Source of the DNA: Pseudocercospora fijiensis CIRAD86
Taxonomy: Eukaryota; Ascomycota; Dothideomycetes; Mycosphaerellales; Mycosphaerellaceae
Length of the DNA stretch: 64,000 nt
Assembly (NCBI RefSeq): GCF_000340215.1
Contig: NW_006921532.1
Coordinates: 4,291,126 to 4,355,125, forward strand
Reading direction: 5' to 3'
The translations under genes and the position numbers were made by a program. The notes below the pieces were generated by a model, which saw only the letters and a program-made list of their open reading frames with translations, did no database searches and was not told where the DNA came from. Below are positions 22,501-32,727 of this stretch, one piece after another; within the stretch, counting starts at the first letter, position 1; every line of letters starts with the position of its first letter.

Positions 22501-24165
22501 TCCTGTTATATTGCTAAATAGTCTAATAGAGACACTATTCCTATTCCGAAGAGCTATAAGGAGGCGACTTAGTTACTATATTAGCTATAATAGAAGGAAG
22601 CCTATAAGGCTAAATACAAGTTACTAATCGATAACTATATATAGGTCTATATATCTCGGTTAGAGGTGCTAGAAGGTCGCAAGGTTGTCCGTAGCCGATA
22701 GGTATTTACTATTAAGCGTGACGCTAATAGCAAGGTAAGCCGGTTTAAGGCTCGATAGGTCGTCCGTAGTTTTATATAGGTTAAAGGACAGGATTATAAT
22801 AAAACCTATGCGGCTGTTGCTAAGCCTTGCACGCTTCGAGCCCTATTTAGCCTAATTGCTTATTACGACCTAGAGGCTAAGCAATACGACATTCTGACAG
22901 CCTTCCTTAATACCCTAATTAGCGATAAGCATAAGATCTACGTTAAATAGCTATACGGTTTTAAGGACCGTAGTAGCAAGAGCATGGTTTGCCTATTGCT
23001 AAAGGCACTGTATAGTCTGAAGCAGTTACTAATGCTATAGTATAAAGAGCTTCGGAAGTACTTGAAGAGCCTAGACTTTGTACTAATAATAACTGACGTG
23101 TATGTGTTCAAACACGTTGTTAGCGGCTCGATTATCGTTATCTACGTCGATAATATAATTATTATCGCCTACAGCCTATTAGCACTAGAAGCCGTTGCTT
23201 AGATGCTAAAGGACCGATTTAACATACGAGAACTTAGTAACCTACACTACTATCTCGGTATACGGATTATCCGTAACCGCAACTAACGCACTATCTATAT
23301 CGTTTAGGATGCCTATCTAAATAGGCTTAGTAAGAAATATAGTATACGTAGCCGTATCGGTCTAGCTACTCTAATAGCGCCTCGCTATGTTAAGACGTCT
23401 ATTTAACGCGCACCTAAGGGCTATATAGCTAGTGCCGCCTTTAAGACTTAGTATTAAGAAGGTGTTAGTAAGGCACTATAGCTAGCTATAATTACACGAC
23501 CTAATGCTTGCTATACTGCAGGCCTATTGTTACGATTCATCTCTAACCCTACTAAAGAGCATTATACTGCACTCCTTTAGCTAATTAAGTACCTAGTTGG
23601 TACCCTTAGTCGTGGCATGCGCTTCTAAGGCACGTAGAACGATAAGCTCAACTTTGCTAGATACTGTAATGCCTTATAGGCCGACGACCTAGTTACTCGT
23701 CGCTCTATAGGTAGCTTCTACTTCACTATTGCAGGCGGACCTCTATTGTATAAGTCCGGCCGCTAGACGCTTGTTATACTATCGTTAACTAAAGCTAAGT
23801 ATGTCCAACTTACTATAGGGGCTAAGGAAGCAGTTGCCTTAGCTCGTTTATTAAAGGAAATTAGCTATAAGGGCTATATTCTTCTAGTTACGCTCTACGA
23901 GGACAATTAGTCCGCTATTGCTATTACCAAGTCGACTAGCATTAATAGCCGTACGAAGTATATAGATGCTCGAGTCTACTACATCCGAAAGAAGATTGCT
24001 AATAGTTCCATTATCGTCTAATAGGTTAGTATATATAATTAGATAGCCGATAGCTTTACTAAGTCGCTTAACAAGATCAAGTACGGCCGCTTTATTGAAC
24101 AACTAAACCTAGTAGACTGCAAGGCCGCTATTAAGAGCGCTGTAAAGCTAGCTGCTAAGTACTAA
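19561..24165 (+). pseudogene. Copia gag-pol remnant
   Basis: One reading frame (phase of base 19561) carries all domains without a frameshift but with many TAG/TAA codons where Gln or Trp would be expected. Recognisable in order: a gag start near 19591 (IPKLKNKENYLA, then a stop at the expected Trp); a zinc knuckle at 20359-20397 (C-x2-C-x3-Y-x4-C, His replaced by Tyr, CAY to TAY); a GAG-pre-integrase HLRYSYIHYRKL at 21091; a reverse transcriptase core at 23143-23154 reading YVDN instead of YVDD (GAY to AAY); and an RNase H region at about 23640-24010 (LSLTKAKYV, TKYID). It ends at TAA 24163-24165. No functional protein can be made. Confidence 0.88.
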
Positions 24166-24332
24166 GAAGAAAGGGCCTTTGTTTGCTTTGTCTGTTTAAT
24201 CTGAGAGTGGTCTAGTTTGTTTACCTGTTTCTGCTTACCTAATACCCCTGTTTGCTTTGCTAACTAAATAGCTAATGTGTTTGTTTTATTCTATAGCTAT
24301 ATATACGTACTAAGGGGGTAACTTGGAGTGTG

Positions 24333-24443
24333 TGTCTAGGTGTTAGGGTCTATTACGTGCCTAATACCTAAGGCTGCAACTACTGCACTTTATCTTTAGA
24401 CTTTCCGTAGATAGTCCTTCTTCTAAATACATCAGTTATATCA
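24333..24443 (+). repeat. right LTR of the Copia element
   Basis: 111 bp, starts TGTCTAGG and ends ATATCA. The left copy ends ACATTA, an end changed by C-to-T. Confidence 0.9.
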
Positions 24444-25350
24444 AGTTATAGTGCCTTATAACTAGCGCTATCGATAGGTATAAGAACTATAGCGAGAGGG
24501 CCGATTCTAGCTTTAAGAAGGGACTGTTTATAGCGGTAGCAATAGTAGTAAACCTTATCGTTATATAGGCCTAGCGGAAGGCTCGTATTATAGCTACGTC
24601 TATAAAGAACAAGCTTACTGCCCTTAAAGTAGACTAGAAGATATAGCATAAGATGCTAGCTTAATCTAGCTTCGGCATTAATCTAAACACTAGTTATCTA
24701 ACCGCTCCGGACGATATTATAAAGGCTTATATTGCTATCTATCTAAGGGCGAAGAAATTCCTAAAGAAGCCGCTTCTATTCTTAGTTAAACTAGACTAGT
24801 TGTTTAGCGATACAACTGCTACTAAAGAGTACGTTTTATCTATAGAAGCGATGCTTAATAGTCTAATTCTACCTCCTATACTAGTAGTATCCGATCTAGC
24901 TATTACGGTAACCGAGAGTAAGGCAGATACGCCGAAGGACGATATCTATACTCGAAAGCGGGTAATCTATAATGCTAACGTTAAGGCTAAGCGTCGTCGA
25001 TTAGAGTCTTAGAATCGGACATAGTAGTCTATCGATAATATCGTCGCGGCAATATATCGTATAGCGGAGATAATAGTAATACTACTACTACTAGTACGTA
25101 CGCTATCGCGACTCGTATTCTCGGCGGAATTCGTCGCTAGATACGAGGAGCTTTAGGACCTAACTTTAAGGCAAAAGCGACTGCTATGTCGCAAGATAAC
25201 GACGGCAGAAGATAGCGGCATAGTTAATATCTTTCTCGGTACGCCGTTAGACGCGTAATAGGCTATATCGATAGCGTTAGTTAAAGAGTTCTTTAAAGAG
25301 TTTAAATTATTGTCTTAAGTCTAGAAGTATTAGATCTATTAGCTATTCTC
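24444..25350 (+). pseudogene. degraded Harbinger second frame, right of the Copia insertion
   Basis: RIP-like sequence. The longest open stretch (24800-25012) is Lys/Arg-rich at its end (KAKRRRLES). It is likely the continuation of the frame interrupted at 19137. The function is not recognisable. Confidence 0.35.
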
Positions 25351-25779
25351 GAATATAGCTTTTTTTTAATATCGTTATATCGCTAGCTTTTAGTGCGGTT
25401 TTAGCAAGATCTAAGATTCTAATATAAAACCGAGTTTCGTAGCTAGAAGTTGTCTCTATAAAATTCTATACGAATAGTAGGAAGTCGAGTATTATATTAT
25501 AGAAACGAGAAACTCTATACAAAACAGCTATATCTAAGTAACGACTAAGATTCTTAACATCCCTATCGAATATAAAGAAGCCCCTCCCTATCTACGACTT
25601 CTATAACTAAGCAGATATAGTCTCGTTTATATTATTATCTTCTTCTTCTAGGTATAGTTAATATTGTCGCTATATTTCTAGTGCTAGCGTATCCCTTATC
25701 GTATCTATCGGTCCTTTAACGCTATTATCTTCTTCTGTAGCGGCGGCGGCATTATTAAAGGGCCTATCGTTAGTCTCGT

Positions 25780-26890
25780 CGGCCTCTAATTTAAAGTTCT
25801 CGTCTACCTTCGCGCCTATCTCTTAGAGGATGTTATAAAGAGCGGTAGCAACGTATACTATAGCTATTTACGAGCAGATATTATACTGCGGCGCGCTCTC
25901 GAAGATGCGAAATCGTCGTTTTAATATACCAAATGTCCGCTTAACTATATTTCGAAGGGAACTATAGCAGAGGTTAAATAGCTCCTTATAGTCCGCCTGC
26001 TTTATTAAGGCTAGGTACTGCTCGCGTAGGTAATACCGCACCTCTCTATATAGTACTATATAAGGCGCGTTGTTTAGATAGCTAGCATTAGCGAGATAAT
26101 ATCGTCCTTCCGGCGTACTAAACCTATAGTACGAGCGAGCGTTATTAAGTATACGGCCGTCGTAAGCGGAGCCCTCCTATCTAGTAAGAATAAAGGTAAA
26201 CCTTATATTATAGTCTACGACCGCTAATATATTCTATAATAGCGTGCCCTTGCGATTACGGAATGCCGCTTGCTAGTTAACTAGTACGTATGCTAATATA
26301 TAAGAGCTATCTAGCGTACTAATAGCGTCCTTAAAGAAAGGCTAGTATTTCCGCCCTTTTGCCTTAACCGCTAGATTGTCGTCCGTAGCGGCTTAAGTAA
26401 TAAGTACTAGATACACCTCTAAGATAGCGGCTATAACCTTATAGATTATACGACTACACTTGTCTACTAAGTAGTAAAAGTCCTTAGCTAGGTCTCGAGT
26501 ATAGCTATTAGTCGCAAAGGCATATAAGAATATTAATACCTTCTATTCTTTGCTAATACTCCTTCTACGCCGTAGATATAGTAATATAAGCTAAAACAGG
26601 TATATAAACGTATCTAGATAGAAGCGCGTATATCTATACAATCTTCGTATAGCGCCTTCTTCTAATAGACTAGTAGTAACCGCCTTGCCTTTACTATCTT
26701 CTAGATAGAGGGTACGCACTCTAGGCGGCTAATATATAGCTATCTGTTATAGTAGTATCGCTAGTATTCCGAAGGTAAAGATAATATTACGCTTAATAAT
26801 TGCCTAGCGGTCGAGAGCCTCTATTATTACTAACAATTATAGTAAGAACCTCGACCTCTATATACTACCGAGAAACGAATACCGTATAAA
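25780..26890 (-). pseudogene. Harbinger transposase remnant (DDE_Tnp_4-like)
   Basis: Reading the minus strand from about 26.9 kb downwards gives AAFRNRKGTLL, then NILAVVDYNIRFTF, then EGSAYDGRILNNARS (near 26150-26180), TPEGRYYLANASYLNN and SLRNIVKRTFGILKRRF, separated by TAG/TAA codons. This is the conserved order of the PIF/Harbinger transposase catalytic region (endonuclease DDE_4). Boundaries are approximate. It is a dead copy. Confidence 0.75.
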
Positions 26891-27206
26891 GCGCTCCTAC
26901 GCTCGAACCTTCGAAATACGCGCTTCCGCTACTATATACGCGTCGACTCGCGCTATTCTCGTTCTATATACTAACTTTAACCTTAATTACAACGCACGGT
27001 CCTTAATCCTATCGAAGAGCCCTTCGGAGGCTATATTTAATACTAAAAGCGCTACTCCGGTAGCCGCGGAGGTCTATATTCGATTAAGAAGATTACACTT
27101 AGAAAGGGGCTATTAAATGGCCGTTAGACACAATATACGCCTCGTAATCCTATCGAGAATATTCAATAATATTGAATATTGTTAATATCGCTTGGATTAT
27201 ATGCTG

Positions 27207-27232
27207 GATTGGATTATGGACACGACAGGCCC
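27207..27232 (-). repeat. right terminal inverted repeat of the Harbinger element
   Basis: Inverted 26-bp match to the left end. It is followed by TTA (27233-27235). Confidence 0.85.
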
Positions 27233-27351
27233 TTATTCGTTAAAACATATCGTGAGCTGAGTGAGCAAATGCCTACCACATAACGGCAAAGAACTTTGGT
27301 GTCTCTTGTTTCCCCACCAGCCGAAGCCCAGCATACTCAGTCGAGCATCAA

Positions 27352-30015
27352 TTACAATCTCCTTCCTCCTATAACTTCCTGGATGCTATGGTTGTGTTCT
27401 AGCCCAGCATCCCAGCCACTTGCAGCAAAAGACTCCATCATTTGATTCCAATCTGCATCCGTCATTGAGGCCATCATATCGTTCATTTCAGCCGGCATGC
27501 CATTAGAAGCATCGGGTGTCATTCCGTTTGGTCCCGGCGTCATACCTGCAGACCCAATTCCAGTCCACGTCTGAGACAGCGCGAATCCTTGCTGCTGCTG
27601 ATCGACAGAAGACGCCGTAAATGGGTTCATGTCAAAATCAGCCGGTAAGCTGGGGTCGCCCGGGTCCATCATAGTGGCGAATGAAGCATCCATTGGCATA
27701 CCGCCTGTACTCACGTCCTGGAATGGCTGATTCTGGGGCGAAGATCCTGTGTTCGAAGTGCGAGAGGAAGCATTGTGGTTCGAATGCGAATTAGTGCTGG
27801 AGTTGGGAGTCTGTTGATCACCGCTTGCATCAGGACTTGTATCCATTTCGGGATTGAACGAGGCAGTGTTATGCGGACTCTGACACATCCCGGCGCCGTT
27901 CACGGAACCTGGCGTGCCACCGCTTCGTTTTCGGTTTGGAAGCTCAAATTGAGACATACTGCCGCCACTGTTCTGTGCAGTCGCTGGCGCAGCAGACAAG
28001 TCATTCGCTTGCTGGTGCGGAACGTTGTAGGCGGCGAGACCAGAGTCGCCGTACGTCGGTTTGAATGTGGAGGCCACTTTGTCCATTCCCAGATATTCCG
28101 ACATGGGGCAACCTGGTGATTTGTGAGGAGAGGCGGAAGACATGCTCTTCATCTGGGACCGGAGCTGCGCTGAGTCTTCCAGTCCAGCGCTTTCTAGGTC
28201 AACGTCCAACTGCACCAAGAAGGACTCGGTCAATGGATTCTTCCTCTTGATAGCGTGCATGGCAGACAGGAGAAATTGAAGGGACGCTTTGACCTGGGCA
28301 TCCTTTGGTCTGGACTTCAGATATTGAACGAAGACCCTTGCTGCGACATATAGGCAGAATGAGATGAATGGGTTCATCGCACACAAGTCCAGATGGCTTA
28401 TTTGTCGCATGATACTCGCAATTTCAGCGGCGGCGGTAATGCATCTGACTTTGCTCTCCGCAGAAATACGTGCCGGCATACGGTTTTTGTCGGCCTTGAA
28501 TATCGCAGCTTGGTGCAAACAAATGGTTGATGTGTGGATGTTCATATTCATGAATACTGTGTTGGGGCTATTCAGTCCCGATGGCAGTCGCAGAGGCTCT
28601 GGTAATGCGAGTGCGGTATGCAGAAGAATGTTATCCATGCTCCTATGCCGTTTCCAGAAATCGCCGTTCAGATCGTCATCGTGGTCGTCTGGACTCGGTC
28701 TATGCAGATGCGTAAGATTGCGCCCAAACAGACAAGCCATAAGAATGACGCCAGCAAACGAAGACAGATTTTGAGGGCCTGAAGGATGCAACGAGTCAAA
28801 TAGAGACATTGTCTTGGTTGGCCTGCTGAACTCGAATGCGTTCTCCTCCACCGGCAGGCTAGTCATGATATCTTTCTCCTCTATCGTCATGGGCCAGCCG
28901 GTTCCGATGCTGGAATACCTGTCTACACAAAAGCACATCCAGAACGTCCGTCGTCTCTCCTCTCTCTCTGTCCAGTCCCTCGGAGGCGGCAAGCACTGCT
29001 TCACATCAAGTCCTGTCCCGTCAAGCCGATGCAGACCCATCATCTGCGACATGCGGCAGGCGCGACCTGCAGACATCCAAGCGCGGGGGAAATACATCAG
29101 CTTGAATTCATGGGTCGCGAGCAGTGCCCATGTCTGACAATGAGCAACTGTGATCATGGATTCGCCATGACCTTTCATTTCATCCTGCTGGATGTACTTT
29201 CTTGCACGTTGGTAAAAATGCTCTTGGAGGCCATCGTACTTGTCAGAAACAGCTGCAGCATTCGCCCACATTGCATAGCGCAGGCACACCGGCGGTCGCA
29301 TATGAGGCGCAAGGTTCATGGCAGCATAGTAGCGCGGCCGATGAACCATTGGCAAGGACGGATGGACTTTTTCAAAGTAGATCGTGTTGAGCTCGTTGAC
29401 AACGTCCTGGGTGGGAAGAGGTTCGTCAAGGCCGAGTCCGATCATCTCCCAAGGAAACGGCTCATCCTCTGGCGTCGTATGCTCGCCAGAAGCGCCAGGT
29501 CCAAGTGCAGAGAGCGAGAAATTCGACGGACCCAACAAGTCTTGCTGAGCCCTGCCATTTCCCATGTGCGATGCCATGTTCATATGCGTGCTTGCACTTG
29601 CGGCGCCTGTGTCAGCGGCTCTTCCATTCGATCTTTGACGTGTTGGAGCATCTTGATTGCCCGTTGTGGAAGGTTCGTCCTGCGTTCTGAGCAAAGTCTC
29701 CACTTGGGCCAGCCTTGCCTCGAGAGCCTTGACGTAGCCTCTCTTGGGCCCACTCTTTCGACGAACTTCATCATATGAGCAGTCGTGGCTGAGCCGAGTA
29801 CAAGTACCGCACGCAGGCTTGACGCCGTCGCACTTCAATTTCCTTCTGCGACACAAAATACACGCAATCCTCTTTGGCTTGGGCACCTGCCCATTCTCGG
29901 CTTCTTGAGAGTTGCGACGCTCGCCATTCGTCTCGTGCTCGGCCTGATGCGAAGGCTGCTGTGACAGGTCGTTGAAGTAATCGTCGCCTGGCGATTCGTC
30001 TCTCGAGTTGGGCAT
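27352..30015 (-). CDS. Zn2Cys6 transcription factor with fungal-specific (MHR) domain
   Basis: Nuclear regulator of 887 residues, intron-free, starting at ATG 30015. The zinc cluster is C52-x2-C55-x6-C62-x6-C69-x2-C72-x6-C79 (ACILCRRRKLKCDG...CGTCTRLSHDC), followed by a Lys/Arg linker and a short dimerisation helix (YVKALEARLAQVETLL). The fungal_trans middle region runs from about 205 to 500, with HPSLPMVHRPRYY and ERRRTFWMCFCVDRYSS. The C-terminal ~230 residues are Ser/Asn/Gln/Met-rich and acidic near the end, like an activation region. The pathway controlled is not evident. The stop codon lies 117 bp from the target duplication of the Harbinger element (27235), yet the reading frame is intact and shows no RIP-type stops. 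Confidence 0.9.
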   Translation of the reverse strand: MPNSRDESPGDDYFNDLSQQPSHQAEHETNGERRNSQEAENGQVPKPKRIACILCRRRKLKCDGVKPACGTCTRLSHDCSYDEVRRKSGPKRGYVKALEARLAQVETLLRTQDEPSTTGNQDAPTRQRSNGRAADTGAASASTHMNMASHMGNGRAQQDLLGPSNFSLSALGPGASGEHTTPEDEPFPWEMIGLGLDEPLPTQDVVNELNTIYFEKVHPSLPMVHRPRYYAAMNLAPHMRPPVCLRYAMWANAAAVSDKYDGLQEHFYQRARKYIQQDEMKGHGESMITVAHCQTWALLATHEFKLMYFPRAWMSAGRACRMSQMMGLHRLDGTGLDVKQCLPPPRDWTEREERRRTFWMCFCVDRYSSIGTGWPMTIEEKDIMTSLPVEENAFEFSRPTKTMSLFDSLHPSGPQNLSSFAGVILMACLFGRNLTHLHRPSPDDHDDDLNGDFWKRHRSMDNILLHTALALPEPLRLPSGLNSPNTVFMNMNIHTSTICLHQAAIFKADKNRMPARISAESKVRCITAAAEIASIMRQISHLDLCAMNPFISFCLYVAARVFVQYLKSRPKDAQVKASLQFLLSAMHAIKRKNPLTESFLVQLDVDLESAGLEDSAQLRSQMKSMSSASPHKSPGCPMSEYLGMDKVASTFKPTYGDSGLAAYNVPHQQANDLSAAPATAQNSGGSMSQFELPNRKRSGGTPGSVNGAGMCQSPHNTASFNPEMDTSPDASGDQQTPNSSTNSHSNHNASSRTSNTGSSPQNQPFQDVSTGGMPMDASFATMMDPGDPSLPADFDMNPFTASSVDQQQQGFALSQTWTGIGSAGMTPGPNGMTPDASNGMPAEMNDMMASMTDADWNQMMESFAASGWDAGLEHNHSIQEVIGGRRL

Positions 30016-31156
30016 CGCTGGGAGTATTGCTGTTTCCTATGCGCCTCGTTCGATGCGCGATTCTCGAAGTGGTGGTTCGCTTCCGTGTGGTATGTGTGAG
30101 AGCCCGGAGTCAACCCATTTCTTCTCTGTAGCTACAGTCAATCAGGCGGGTTCAATAATAGCAATTTGGTCTTTGGGCAGAGCAGATCAGGCTTCCAGAT
30201 TCAGCATACGATGACCGGCACCTGGGTCGACGTAGCATCCCAGATCTCGCCGTGGACAGACCGACAGCAGTGGCCAGTGGATGCTGCGGCTGAGGATGCG
30301 CTACCTGCATTGTGACAACAAGCTGACCGCGCGACCGGAATCGCCGTTGCCGTGTGCTGCAGGTGATGGTAGAATACGGGGCTGGATTAGTAACATCCTC
30401 ACGTATCGCGCCAGAACATCAGTTTGATTTTAACTGCACCTAGCCTTTCCACAGGAGCAGTCAAGATGTTCCTGTAGGAGAGGAATATGTAGGAGTCGGA
30501 AAGGCACGCGCAGGCTTCCCCGCGGGCGAGTGAGAGGTGAAACCCCAGCCTCAGAAGTATATATATATATATATGCGCAACTGAGTCTCGTCCACACTCC
30601 ACAGGGCGACGATGGGACTACATACTGGACACAATTCCTCAACGCCGTATGAATGAAGCGACAGCAGAGGCCCGGTGTACGTTCATGCTTTTGGGAGGCC
30701 TGCCACACAACAGAGTTGCCGCAGTCTTACGATCACTTCCCAGGACTCGCCGCCATTTCCCACTCATGTAGGTCTTCGTGGAAGAGCTGATAGAGGCCAG
30801 AGTTGTGCTGCAGATGTCGAAGGAACATTTATCTTCTCAGGCGCTGGGCCAGAGCTTCATGGCCGCGTTGACTCCCCAAGCATAGAGATGCTCAGTGCCG
30901 TGCCGTATCGTGCGCATTGTGCTTTTTAGGCCCTTACCTGGCTTGATCATATTCTAATGGCTAGCATTGGGCGCGCGGATACTTAGGGGTTTGTTGTGTT
31001 CGTATCCGGCCAACTCCCTTTGAACTTGCGCGCTAAGTTACCCTTGCCCACTAAGGTACCCACAGGCTGTCAAAGCATTGCAGTGAACAAAGACGACCTG
31101 AGGGGCCACTTCACCAACACTCAGTCAGCAATGCAGCACAGCGGACACACCCAGCA
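30016..31156. promoter_or_regulatory. divergent upstream region
   Basis: Lies between the minus-strand regulator and the plus-strand membrane protein. It holds a (TA)n run at 30558-30574. Frames here are unsupported. Confidence 0.4.
30558..30574 (+). repeat. (TA)8 dinucleotide run
   Basis: An uninterrupted TATATA run in otherwise mixed-composition DNA. Confidence 0.85.
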
Positions 31157-32173
31157 ATGGCCGCACAGGCGTCGACGACGCCACGGCTCCAGGATATATA
31201 TCAGCAAGCTTACTCCGAACATTCAGCCAACGCGCGGATATCAAGACTTTATGCCACGACTGCCCGGACAGGCATTTCTAAAGCCACCACAGCCAGCGGC
31301 CGATCGCCAACGATTGCGTCTTCTTTCAAAGTTCCTATAGGAGACTCTTCACAGCCACTCGGTCGAGTCGGACAGGCCGCGTTGGGACGATTCGCATCAT
31401 TTCTAGTCCTTTTATGGTTCGGGATCGTTGTTCCCCTCTTCTATACTGTTTTATACGTGACCGTCTGCGTCGGAACTGTCTGCATAATCTATCAGATCTG
31501 CAGTACAGTCGGACCTTATGTAAGACATCAACTCCGCGAGGTCCGTCAGCATGGCAGCATTCGATACTGGCAAGAGCGTGGCAAAACGTTCGCAAATAGA
31601 GCCCGTCGAATCTGTAAATACTACCGATGGCACCGCAGCAAGGACGAGGCTCTGAATAGATTCAGAATTATTGACCGGACGATATCAAACAACTTGGCAT
31701 ATCTGCTGCTTCTATTACCGGCGTTTCTGCTGCTTAAGGCGATGTGCTTCTCTCTTCCTGGAAACGGCATGTTACCCTGGAACGAGCTCGAGGGTTTCGA
31801 AATTCCCTGGTACATGAGAATCGAGAGAAGGGAAGTCGGCAGCAATCACCTGGCACCACATGTCAACCACAACACCAGTACGTCGCTCCCTGTCAACGTC
31901 GGCAGACCCCTCGGTGACATCTTGAGTGGAGCTGCCTACGAAGAGCCAGCGACCGACATACGACCCCCAACAACTATAGGAGCAAGTGGTGTTACAACGG
32001 CCCCAACACATACCGAACATTTGACAACCACGGTCTTCAAGACAGTCCAGGCCACCACACCACTTGAGCCAACTTGCCCAGCAGCATTGTCCATTCCAAT
32101 GTCGGAAAGTGGACGACGTGAAGCCGGAGATCCCGTTTTCTGTCAAGAGTGTCGCCAATTTCGCTGCTGCTAG
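31157..32173 (+). CDS. unrecognised membrane protein, 338 aa
   Basis: I do not recognise this protein. The start is ATG 31157 (MAAQASTTPRLQDIYQQAY). The first 70 residues are Ser/Thr/Ala/Arg-rich and polar. A long hydrophobic region at residues ~80-118 (FASFLVLLWFGIVVPLFYTV and on) could form one or two membrane helices. A third helix lies at ~176-197 (AYLLLLLPAFLLLKAMCF). Between them is a strongly basic loop (Arg/Lys/His, residues ~120-170). The C-terminal ~120 residues are Thr/Pro/Gly-rich and end in a cluster of four Cys (FCQECRQFRCC). It is a single frame with no intron. A candidate integral membrane protein of an internal or plasma membrane, with nothing in context to suggest a role. 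Confidence 0.6.
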   Translation: MAAQASTTPRLQDIYQQAYSEHSANARISRLYATTARTGISKATTASGRSPTIASSFKVPIGDSSQPLGRVGQAALGRFASFLVLLWFGIVVPLFYTVLYVTVCVGTVCIIYQICSTVGPYVRHQLREVRQHGSIRYWQERGKTFANRARRICKYYRWHRSKDEALNRFRIIDRTISNNLAYLLLLLPAFLLLKAMCFSLPGNGMLPWNELEGFEIPWYMRIERREVGSNHLAPHVNHNTSTSLPVNVGRPLGDILSGAAYEEPATDIRPPTTIGASGVTTAPTHTEHLTTTVFKTVQATTPLEPTCPAALSIPMSESGRREAGDPVFCQECRQFRCC

Positions 32174-32727
32174 CTATCATACTCCATAGGTATCGTAAGC
32201 TTGTTGGACTGAAGGGAGTTACGAGAGTTGTCGGCTCACACGACTTGCTCAAGAATATATTTTTGACACGACTAAAGGATTTATTCCATTTAAAGCAGTT
32301 ATCAAACACTCCATTCTCACCCGGAAGATGTAATGTAATAAAGATCATCCATAATTCGACCACACAAGCCGCACTACCTGCAAGCTTTCCAGGTCTTTTC
32401 TTAGGCAGTGAATATCACTGGCTGCTAACGAAACCGCGACCAGCAATTCGAGCCGGATCCGGAGACTTGTAGCTGCGTGGAATGTAAGATGAACTTCCCT
32501 TTGTGTGTCGCGAGATCTTGCCGCAGCATGATAGACAAAGAATTGCGATCTGCCAACTTCGTATTTTGTCGGCTTCAGGTTGCGCTTGTGTGCGAGCGAC
32601 ATTGCTCACCAAATACAAGTTCATCGCGTGATCTTCTGTCAGCCGCAGGATGTATCTGCCTCTACCATCAAGAGCATTGGAGGTGGCCAATGCCGAAGGC
32701 AGACATGTGATTCTGCAACAACACTCC

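Larger units (their letters stand above)
19138..24443 (+). mobile_element. Ty1/Copia LTR retrotransposon, full length, RIP-degraded
   Basis: 5306 bp bounded by two 111-bp direct LTRs (TGTCTAGG...ATYA). The order of domains on the plus strand is gag, zinc knuckle, integrase, reverse transcriptase, RNase H, which places it in Copia rather than Gypsy. It is inserted inside the Harbinger element. A purine-rich stretch AAGGGGGTAACTTGGAG precedes the right LTR. The 5-bp flanks (GTATA left, AGTTA right) do not match exactly, so the target duplication is unclear. The single coding frame is broken by many TAG/TAA codons. Confidence 0.9.
18615..27232. mobile_element. PIF/Harbinger-type DNA transposon, RIP-degraded, with a nested Copia
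   Basis: The terminal inverted repeats are 26 bp. The left begins GAGCCTGTCGTGTCTATAAT (18615-18640). The right, reverse-complemented, begins GGGCCTGTCGTGTCCATAAT (27232-27207). The two differences are G/A and C/T. TTA flanks both ends (18612-18614 and 27233-27235), matching the 3-bp TWA target preference of PIF/Harbinger elements. Without the 5.3-kb Copia insertion the element is about 3.3 kb. The minus strand at about 25.8-26.9 kb encodes a stop-riddled DDE_Tnp_4-like transposase. A second degraded frame lies between the left end and about 25.3 kb and is split by the Copia. It is inactive as it stands because of many stop codons. Confidence 0.85.

Noticed and set aside
27307..27351. Short leftover frame between the Harbinger end and the regulator
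   Set aside because: Too short and without motif. It is probably the 3' UTR of the minus-strand regulator.
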